From positions 1 to 6,214 of the forward strand of contig JAGVOV010000191.1 in assembly GCA_020052545.1 (NCBI GenBank): a stretch of 6,214 nucleotides of DNA, given 5' to 3'. Position 1 is the first letter of the stretch, and each line of letters starts with the position of its first letter. The position numbers were made by a program, and so were the translations under genes. Of this stretch, positions 1 through 5,491 are shown piece after piece. The notes beneath the pieces are model-generated. The model was not told where the DNA came from and made no database searches. It was given only the letters and a program-made list of their open reading frames with translations. This DNA is from an archaeon. Its GTDB lineage: Archaea > Nanobdellota > Nanobdellia > Woesearchaeales > JAGVOV01.

Positions 1-388
1 CAGGAACTTCAACTGTATCTCCAGTATCTTCAATCCTGAATGAACATATCTGGCTGCTTGTTGAACAGCCCCTGTAGCGCATTATGTGGACATTGCTGGC
101 TGAAGGTCCGGCAAGCAGCACATAATTGTTATGGGCAACTTTGGTGGGCTTTGCGGCCATTATCGCATCATAATCTGTGGCTCCACTGCTGACAGCATCG
201 AAATAGATGGGATTGCTGTCCTGCGAAAGGTCATAAGCGAAATAGAATGTTTCACCATTGACAGTCAGCTGGGCCGCACTAGTGCCTGTACCGCTCACTG
301 GAACCTCAATCGTGTCTCCAGTGCTCTCCAACCTGAATGTGCATATCTGGCTGCTTGTTGAGCAGCCCCTGTAGCGCAGAATGGTGAC
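1..388 (-). repeat. Tandem 297-bp (99-residue) coding repeat, about 1.3 units visible
   Basis: The protein segment RYRGCSTSSQIC occurs at residues 472-483 and again at 571-582, exactly 99 codons apart. In DNA, bases 45-81 match 342-378 at 36 of 37 positions with an offset of 297. Further from this core the copies drift (roughly 80% over bases 3-86 against 300-383). The following residues also match: TFRLESTGDTIEVP against SFRIEDTGDTVEVP. The first unit is bases 388-92 (residues 468-566). The second begins at 91 and is cut by the window edge after 30 residues. Each unit starts with a C-x6-C pair and continues as a predicted beta-rich domain (VPVSG, AAQLTVNGETFYFAYDL). The total number of units cannot be seen. 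Confidence 0.92.
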
Positions 389-1789
389 TCGGCTTAAGGG
401 AGTCGGAGGCAGGCCTGTAGGCAAAGCGCTCGGGAACTTTGTGAAGTAGGCCGAGAGCATATCCTTGTAGTCATCGACAGCCTTTTGATATTGCTTGTCA
501 TAGATGTAGAAGTAAGCTTCAAGGACCTTGTTGCCTGACACCCAGACAACATCGATGCCTTTCATAGTGGCATTAGGATCAAGGTCAAATTCCCTGACGA
601 AGTAGCCGTTGCCGTTGACATCCTCGACACTGAAGCTACTTGTCGCATATGTATTAGTGGTCAGCGCCTGCACTAAAGCATCTTGCTGCGTGCCCGGATA
701 ACTGTAAACCGTGATCTCGGCCTGCAGCTTGCTCGGATTCTCATAATAGCTGGCATGATACGCAGTCGGCACTGAATCGGCATACAAGACCCATGATTGC
801 TCATTGCTCCTGTAAGACCGCGTGTATATCAAATCACCGAAATCCTGCTCAACAAGATAAGTCGGATAAGATCCGGGGATGACCTGCATCAGGTTGCTCG
901 GATATTTGTTCATATAGGCCTTGAAGAGCTGCGACGCATCATAGCCTGATTCCTCGCCGTAGTTATTGACAGTCACCCTTATCGCCTTGTTGTCTGACAC
1001 CCATTCATATTCCCTATACCAATTGTTGTCGCTGTAGTTGGCATCATAATAGTAGTAGGTGCGATAATTGCTGTCGGTCTTCATCTTGTAATTGCCGAAG
1101 TTCCTCAAGAATGCATCATACAGTCTTCGTGCCGGCACATCGTCATATGTGCTGACGCTCACTTCAACATTCTCGACATCTTTGTAGTAATATGCGCTGT
1201 ACTGCTTCGATGTTGCGCCATCGACGTACAGGAAGCCATAATTGTCCATCCTGGAATCTCTGTAATAAAGGCCGTTGAAATCCTGCTCAATCAAAAAAGC
1301 CGAGAAATCCGGCTTGCTCACGTCAAAGAACACCTCAGCATAATTGTTCCTGCCGTTCAGGTCATTCTCTCCTATGACCTCAATTGTCACAGAAATCTTG
1401 TATATGCCCGGCTCATAGACATAAAATCCGTCAAGGTAGCTTTTCTTCTCGCCTCCGTGAAGGAACTCATTGTTCAGAGGATTCTGCTGGATAAGCTGCT
1501 CTGCGCCGCCTACAATCTTGTAAAGCTTCTCAATTGCCCTGTATTCAGACACATCATAACCGCTGTTGAAGACATCAAAGTTGAAATTCACGCTTGACTG
1601 CGAATAGATCGTGTCTGCCCCAGTGCTCAGTCCCGAGACGTAAAGGTCCACGCCAGAAGAGCAGTCCTGCGGGCAGGTCGCCTTCTCATCTATATTGCAC
1701 ACATTATCACCGCAGACAGACACGTTGCCGCAGCTCACGACAAACAGCGAAACAACCAGAAGCGCTACAACAAAAAGAACTTTTTTCAT
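1..1789 (-). CDS. Large multi-domain surface lipoprotein with C-terminal 99-residue repeats (3' end outside window)
   Basis: I translated this frame by hand: it is open from an ATG at 1789 to the left edge, giving 596 complete codons and no stop. Residues 1-19 are a signal peptide (MKK, hydrophobic core) ending in a lipobox V-V-S-C with the lipidated Cys at 20. A cysteine motif follows (C26, C31, C39, C43; pattern CGDNVC ... CPQDC). Residues 47-157 look like a CARDB-type beta domain, with an NxxNNYAEVFFDV ending. Residues 162-305 and 309-456 are two diverged copies of one module, unusually rich in Tyr. A Pro-rich linker (457-464) leads into 99-residue repeats from residue 468. The start is 4 bases after the stop of the upstream lipoprotein gene, so co-transcription is likely. 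Both proteins share the signal, Cys motif and CARDB layout. The protein is expected to be anchored on the outer face of the membrane. Function is unknown; adhesion or ligand binding is only a guess. Confidence 0.93.
   Translation of the reverse strand, partial: MKKVLFVVALLVVSLFVVSCGNVSVCGDNVCNIDEKATCPQDCSSGVDLYVSGLSTGADTIYSQSSVNFNFDVFNSGYDVSEYRAIEKLYKIVGGAEQLIQQNPLNNEFLHGGEKKSYLDGFYVYEPGIYKISVTIEVIGENDLNGRNNYAEVFFDVSKPDFSAFLIEQDFNGLYYRDSRMDNYGFLYVDGATSKQYSAYYYKDVENVEVSVSTYDDVPARRLYDAFLRNFGNYKMKTDSNYRTYYYYDANYSDNNWYREYEWVSDNKAIRVTVNNYGEESGYDASQLFKAYMNKYPSNLMQVIPGSYPTYLVEQDFGDLIYTRSYRSNEQSWVLYADSVPTAYHASYYENPSKLQAEITVYSYPGTQQDALVQALTTNTYATSSFSVEDVNGNGYFVREFDLDPNATMKGIDVVWVSGNKVLEAYFYIYDKQYQKAVDDYKDMLSAYFTKFPSALPTGLPPTPLSRVTILRYRGCSTSSQICTFRLESTGDTIEVPVSGTGTSAAQLTVNGETFYFAYDLSQDSNPIYFDAVSSGATDYDAIMAAKPTKVAHNNYVLLAGPSASNVHIMRYRGCSTSSQICSFRIEDTGDTVEVP
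422..1306 (-). repeat. Degenerate internal duplication of a ~150-residue module in the large lipoprotein
   Basis: Residues 162-305 and 309-456 of the large lipoprotein align as two copies of one domain. Anchors in order are FLIEQDF (165-171) against YLVEQDF (311-317); VEVSVSTYDD (208-217) against LQAEITVYSYPG (355-366); EWVSDNKAIRVTV (262-274) against VWVSGNKVLEAYF (415-427); and LFKAYMNKYPSNL (288-300) against MLSAYFTKFPSAL (444-456). The offset grows from 146 to 156 residues, so there are small insertions in the second copy. The DNA is too diverged for this to be a recent event. The fold looks like beta strands followed by an amphipathic helix before the KYP/KFP motif. I do not recognise the family. 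Confidence 0.75.
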
Positions 1790-1793
1790 GGGA

Positions 1794-2450
1794 TCATCCA
1801 CAGTTCTGCTGGCAAAGCTGCTCGTACTGGAACACTACGCCAGTACTGCCGCAGCAGTATGATTGTACTGAGGTTGTCGCCTGATTGCCGCCGCACAGGC
1901 AGTTGTCAGGGTTCTGGCCATTGCAAGTGTCGAAGGCACAGTTATCGCCTAGCGTGATGCCGGATGATATATATATTATTTCCTGAACCTGGTTGTTGCT
2001 CTCGTCGCCTTCTATTATGGTGTTAAAAGGATCCATGACTATGGACACCTGCTTGTTGCCTGCAGAGTCAAACGTCCCTGTCTTGTATATCGTGACCTCT
2101 TCTCCGGGGTCTATCGTGCTTTTCGATGCGTACTGGTTTGTCACTTGTGTCAGGCCTTCCACATCCCATGCAAAGAAGAGCTGGCCTGCCTCGGCGCCAT
2201 TGTTCTTTATCGTCGCTGAGAATGACACTTCCTGGCCCACCATGGGATTTTCCGGGCTGTGGATAAGAGTCTCTATGGTCAAGTCAGGCAGCTGGCTGAC
2301 AGGAACGATCCTTAAGCAGTCTGTAGGGCAGGTGCCAAGCTGTTTCTCACTGACTTCACAGACGCCGTTGCCGCACACCTCTTCAAGGCCGCAGGATGAA
2401 ATCAGCACGGAAACCAAGAACAGCGCAACCAAAATCAGCATCGCTCGCAT
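1794..2450 (-). CDS. CARDB-domain lipoprotein with cysteine-rich C-terminal tail
   Basis: This 218-residue protein has a signal peptide ending in the lipobox I-S-S-C (Cys20). A motif CGNGVC ... CPTDC follows (C26, C31, C41, C45). Residues about 55-157 form a CARDB domain: PDLTIETLIHSPENPMVGQEVSF at the start, IKNNG in the middle, and a closing EGDESNNQVQE typical of that family. The last 48 residues hold eight cysteines (171, 176, 184, 186, 199, 200, 213, 217), which suggests up to four disulfides or a metal-binding knot. CARDB domains are beta-sandwich adhesion-like modules in secreted prokaryotic proteins. The first ATG (2450) is preferred because GGTGA lies 4 bases upstream; a second ATG at 2441 would give a protein three residues shorter. 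It is the first gene of the minus-strand operon, followed after 4 bases by the large lipoprotein. The specific function is unknown. Confidence 0.92.
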   Translation of the reverse strand: MRAMLILVALFLVSVLISSCGLEEVCGNGVCEVSEKQLGTCPTDCLRIVPVSQLPDLTIETLIHSPENPMVGQEVSFSATIKNNGAEAGQLFFAWDVEGLTQVTNQYASKSTIDPGEEVTIYKTGTFDSAGNKQVSIVMDPFNTIIEGDESNNQVQEIIYISSGITLGDNCAFDTCNGQNPDNCLCGGNQATTSVQSYCCGSTGVVFQYEQLCQQNCG

Positions 2451-2454
2451 TAAC

Positions 2455-2459
2455 TCACC
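2455..2459 (-). promoter_or_regulatory. Shine-Dalgarno site of the CARDB lipoprotein gene
   Basis: On the minus strand GGTGA is followed by GTTA and then the ATG at 2450, a 4-base spacer. GGTGA matches the archaeal anti-Shine-Dalgarno complement (GGAGGTGATC). It favours the first of the two in-frame ATGs. With the TATA box predicted at 2481-2490, the mRNA leader would be only about 10 bases, just enough to hold this site. Confidence 0.65.
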
Positions 2460-2480
2460 ATGGGCTTTTACTTCATCACA

Positions 2481-2490
2481 TATATATAAA
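2481..2490 (-). promoter_or_regulatory. TATA box of the lipoprotein operon
   Basis: The minus strand reads TTTATATATA, a close match to the archaeal TATA consensus, preceded by purine-rich GAAAAC as a possible BRE. With the usual spacing of about 25-27 bases from box centre to transcription start, the mRNA would begin near 2460, about 10 bases before the ATG at 2450. No other TATA-like element closer to the gene fits better. Confidence 0.7.
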
Positions 2491-2585
2491 GTTTTCTTAA
2501 AACTTTATGCTGCGAACGCCAGTGAGCATGTATGGAGGTTTCTACCTAATATTGAGGATTTAGCATTTATTAATGATAACTAAAG

Positions 2586-2593
2586 TTTAAAAA
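2586..2593 (+). promoter_or_regulatory. TATA box of the ABC exporter operon (leaderless start predicted)
   Basis: TTTAAAAA lies with its centre 26 bases before the ATG at 2616, preceded by CTAAAG as a weak BRE. The usual archaeal spacing puts the transcription start on or next to the ATG, and no Shine-Dalgarno site is present in the bases before it (CGGGAAACTAGTCT). Together these indicate a leaderless mRNA. A second AT-rich element, TTTATTAA at 2566-2573, would give a leader of about 20 bases and cannot be excluded. Confidence 0.65.
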
Positions 2594-2615
2594 CCTATTC
2601 TCGGGAAACTAGTCT

Positions 2616-3563
2616 ATGGTAGTCAAAGCGCCGTTGATAGAGATCAAGAACCTGACAAAGGAGTTCAATGGCAAGCAAGTGCTGAGCAACATAAGCTTCA
2701 ACATAATGCCAGGGCAGATCTTCGGGATAATAGGCCAGAGCGGCGCAGGAAAGACTACATTGATGCGAACATTGGTCGGATTTTACAAGGCTGACAAAGG
2801 CTCCATCATATTCCGGGGCAAGAATATCCGCGATGACATAAAATACATAAGGAGCATATTCGGTTTCTGCACTCAGGAAAACGCTTTCTATGAAGAGCTC
2901 ACGGTCATGGAGAATATGCGCTACTTCGGAAGGCTTTACGGGCTGCAAAATAAGCTGATTGAAGAGAGAATAGAGGAATTGCTGAAGCTTGTCGAGCTCT
3001 TTGAGCACAGGAACAAGCTTGCGACAGAGATATCTGGCGGCATGAAAAGGCGCCTGGATTTAGCTTGTGCGCTGATCCATAGGCCGCATGTGCTGATACT
3101 TGATGAGCCGACGACAGGCCTCGACCCATTGCTTAAGAAACACATGTGGACATTGATCAAAAGAATAAACCAGATCGGCACAACAATCGTGATTTCGACA
3201 CATCTCATGGAAGAGGTTGAGGTCCTCTGCAATGATGTCGCGATAATATCCAATGGGAAGCTGCTTGTTGTAGGAACAACAGACCAATTGAAGAATTGGT
3301 ATAGCAGGAATGAGGAGATACACCTTGAGACTTACCCCGGAAGATATCAGCAGATCGTCAAAGCTTTGAAATCGTACAATTTGCCGATACCTTACGTGAC
3401 ACATGAAGGCCACAAGGTCATAATCTACACGCCTTATGCCGAAAGGGTGCTGCATTACATAATCCATGTGCTTGAAGAGATGAATGAGAGGCTGCTTGAT
3501 GTTGATGTCAATAAGCCGAGCCTGAATGAGGTTTTTGAAGCCCTTACAAAGAGGCAAAGATGA
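2616..3563 (+). CDS. ABC-2 type exporter, ATP-binding protein
   Basis: This 315-residue ATPase powers the permease encoded next to it. All nucleotide-binding motifs are present: Walker A GQSGAGKTT (residues 40-48, Lys46), Q-loop Gln87 (CTQEN), signature ISGGMKRR (139-146, with Ile in place of the common Leu), Walker B and D-loop VLILDEPTTGLD (159-170, catalytic Glu164) and H-loop His196 (STHLMEE). After about residue 225 there is a C-terminal domain of some 90 residues ending in PSLNEVFEALT. This ending is typical of the DrrA/NatA/CcmA-like ATPases that pair with ABC-2 permeases. The protein is cytoplasmic and membrane-associated, and two copies probably act per transporter. The start is the ATG 26 bases after a TATA box, without a Shine-Dalgarno site. 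Its TGA overlaps the permease ATG (ATGA). The substrate cannot be read from this subunit. Confidence 0.96.
   Translation: MVVKAPLIEIKNLTKEFNGKQVLSNISFNIMPGQIFGIIGQSGAGKTTLMRTLVGFYKADKGSIIFRGKNIRDDIKYIRSIFGFCTQENAFYEELTVMENMRYFGRLYGLQNKLIEERIEELLKLVELFEHRNKLATEISGGMKRRLDLACALIHRPHVLILDEPTTGLDPLLKKHMWTLIKRINQIGTTIVISTHLMEEVEVLCNDVAIISNGKLLVVGTTDQLKNWYSRNEEIHLETYPGRYQQIVKALKSYNLPIPYVTHEGHKVIIYTPYAERVLHYIIHVLEEMNERLLDVDVNKPSLNEVFEALTKRQR
3551..3563 (+). promoter_or_regulatory. Shine-Dalgarno and ATGA stop/start overlap coupling ATPase and permease
   Basis: GAGG at 3551-3554 (within AAAGAGG) lies five bases before the permease ATG at 3560. That ATG shares bases with the ATPase TGA at 3561-3563. 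This indicates one mRNA and coupled translation, as expected for two subunits made in fixed proportion. It contrasts with the leaderless first gene of the same operon. Confidence 0.75.
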
Positions 3564-5491
3564 AGAAGATCCTTGCTGTCCTTGAGAAGAATTTCAAGAG
3601 GCTGGTGAGAAGCAAAGTGTCTGCGCTCGTCATCTTTCTTGGGCCTTTCTTCCTGATAACCATAATAGGGCTGGCATTCAACAGCTCTGGCTTGAATAAT
3701 GTTGTCATAGGGGCACATGCCAAGGTAAACAACACGAATATCGAAACATTGCTGAACAGCATAAGAAGCCAGGACATCAATGTCCGGATGTACGATGACG
3801 GGCAGAGATGCATCAACTCTGTCGTTGACGGCGACACAAACTTATGTATATTGTTTCCTGAAAAGATTGACGCGAGCAACAAGATTCAGTTCCATGTGGA
3901 TTACTCAAGGCTCAACCTTGTCTTTGCTGTGCTTAAGATAATCTCTGCTGAGGTGCAGAACCAGAGCAGCAAAATCGGAGAAGACCTGACGAAAGATCTC
4001 CTTTCCAAGGTCAAGATAACGGCCGTCACGATGAAATCGAGCTCTGATGTTCTCGACAATATGAGGAGAAACGCAAATGCTCTCGGCTACCAGCTCACAA
4101 ACATAACCCAGCAGCTCGACAAGATGTCGCTCTCGATGGATTTCAGCAAGATGAACACGACTGAATTGAGGAACCAGAGCAAAGAAGGCAACAAGGGGGT
4201 AAAAAGCTTCAAGGCCAGCATGGATTCAGGAATAGCGAAGAACAAGAAGCAGCTTGAAAGTCTTGACGCGAACTTGAAGAGCGACAGGGTGCTTTTGGCT
4301 GACAAAAAAGATGTCATAATGGAGCTCAAGAGGAATGTGAGCATCGTCTACAACAACCTGAGCTGCGTCGACAAGACTTATATCTTCGCCAACAGGAATG
4401 CCTCCCAGATATTGGACAGGCTGAAGCAGAGCGACAAGAAAGACTGTGCGCTCCTTTTCTCAGTGATGAAAGTCATCGATGACAACATCAATGACCTCAA
4501 TGATATAGACAAGCAGATGGTAGATGCCCAGGCCATGATAACGAGCGCGAGGCAGGACCTCCTTGATATGGAGCGGCAGTCCAGGCTTGTAACTAACCAG
4601 ACTACCTCTGGGATAACAGAGCTGAATGCACAGCTGGACGATGTCGACAAGACAGTGGCTGACACAAAGGCCAGGATAGCACAGCTGAACAAGTCAAAGA
4701 ATGCGCTGAAGCAGCAGCTCGGCATGATAAGCGGGAAATTATCCACAAATGATCAGAGCTTCGCGGAACTTAAGGGCAATCTTGACGGCATTGTTAAGAA
4801 CCTTGAGAATGTGTCTATGATAACACCAGATTCAATAATAAATCCATTGGCGACAGAGATAAAGCCATTGCAGAAGAACAAGACAAAATTGAGCTATATA
4901 TTCCCAGGGCTCCTTGTCCTTGTGATAATGTTTGTCAGTGTGCTTCTGAGCTCGACATTGGTGATGAAGGAAAAGGCTTCGAAAGCATTCTTCAGGAACC
5001 TTATAAGCCCGACAAGCGACTTCACTTTTATATTCGGCAATTATCTCACGTCGATAATAATAATCTATGTGCAGACCATCATATTGATAGCCATAGGCAG
5101 CCTCTTCTTCAATGTGAGGCTTTTCCCGATAATTGACGGCATATTGATATCGATATTCTTCATCGGCTCACTGTTCATTTTCCTTGGCATGCTCATCGGC
5201 TATATGTTCAAGAGCGAAGAGACAACAACATTGGCAGGGATATTCATATCATGCATCCTGTTCCTGTTCTCAAGCATGGTTGTGCCCATAGAGAGCATGC
5301 AGGCAGCTGTTGCTATGATAGCCAAGGTCAATCCTTTTGTCCTTTCTGAGGCCGTCCTGAGACAGGTGATGATATTTGAGGGCAGCCCGTTCAAGCTGCC
5401 GCTGCTGATAATGATGCTTTCGGGCTACATAATCGCGCTCGCAGCATTATCCTTTTACTACCTTAAATTCACCAAAGAGAAGATTGATTAA
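3560..5491 (+). CDS. ABC-2 type exporter permease with a long coiled-coil external domain
   Basis: This 643-residue membrane protein follows the ATPase in an ATGA overlap and is its likely transport partner. Predicted topology: TM1 about 20-40, an external domain about 41-444, then five TMs (about 445-469, 494-518, 521-549, 556-577, 613-635). This TM1-ectodomain-five-TM plan is that of ABC-2 permeases, but the ectodomain is much longer than the usual 100-200 residues. Residues 101-422 contain no proline. Clear heptads run through 221-267 and 352-394 (for example L355, L359, V362, V366, I373, L376, L383, L387, I390, L394). Four external cysteines (84, 96, 269, 296) and 13 N-x-S/T sequons are present. 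The shape recalls YhgE/Pip and YueB-like proteins of Gram-positive bacteria, though I can claim similarity of layout only. Substrate unknown; lipid, glycan or peptide export are all possible. Confidence 0.92.
   Translation: MKKILAVLEKNFKRLVRSKVSALVIFLGPFFLITIIGLAFNSSGLNNVVIGAHAKVNNTNIETLLNSIRSQDINVRMYDDGQRCINSVVDGDTNLCILFPEKIDASNKIQFHVDYSRLNLVFAVLKIISAEVQNQSSKIGEDLTKDLLSKVKITAVTMKSSSDVLDNMRRNANALGYQLTNITQQLDKMSLSMDFSKMNTTELRNQSKEGNKGVKSFKASMDSGIAKNKKQLESLDANLKSDRVLLADKKDVIMELKRNVSIVYNNLSCVDKTYIFANRNASQILDRLKQSDKKDCALLFSVMKVIDDNINDLNDIDKQMVDAQAMITSARQDLLDMERQSRLVTNQTTSGITELNAQLDDVDKTVADTKARIAQLNKSKNALKQQLGMISGKLSTNDQSFAELKGNLDGIVKNLENVSMITPDSIINPLATEIKPLQKNKTKLSYIFPGLLVLVIMFVSVLLSSTLVMKEKASKAFFRNLISPTSDFTFIFGNYLTSIIIIYVQTIILIAIGSLFFNVRLFPIIDGILISIFFIGSLFIFLGMLIGYMFKSEETTTLAGIFISCILFLFSSMVVPIESMQAAVAMIAKVNPFVLSEAVLRQVMIFEGSPFKLPLLIMMLSGYIIALAALSFYYLKFTKEKID

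Noticed and set aside
131..361. Plus-strand open frame within the repeat region
   Set aside because: It is the antisense shadow of the 99-residue repeat. The minus-strand frame is continuous over the whole 1789 bases and explains the conservation.
2536..2547. Small inverted repeat AGGT-TTCT-ACCT between the two promoters as a possible operator
   Set aside because: The arms are only four bases and do not extend, so it is not distinguishable from chance.
2507..2563. 18-residue open frame in the divergent promoter region, with GGAGGT at 2534-2539
   Set aside because: The GGAGGT is inside the frame rather than before its ATG, no start codon follows at a usable distance, and the peptide has no recognisable feature. 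Chance is the simplest explanation.
1993..2583. Long plus-strand open frame (196 codons) opposite the CARDB lipoprotein gene
   Set aside because: It is antisense to a gene with a clear signal peptide, CARDB domain, promoter and Shine-Dalgarno site. Its own translation has no recognisable domain and runs through the divergent promoter region.
3560..5491. Naming the permease as a YhgE/Pip phage-infection protein or EsaA-type secretion component
   Set aside because: The resemblance is in membrane topology and coiled-coil content only. No family motif could be confirmed by eye, and no type VII secretion genes are present.
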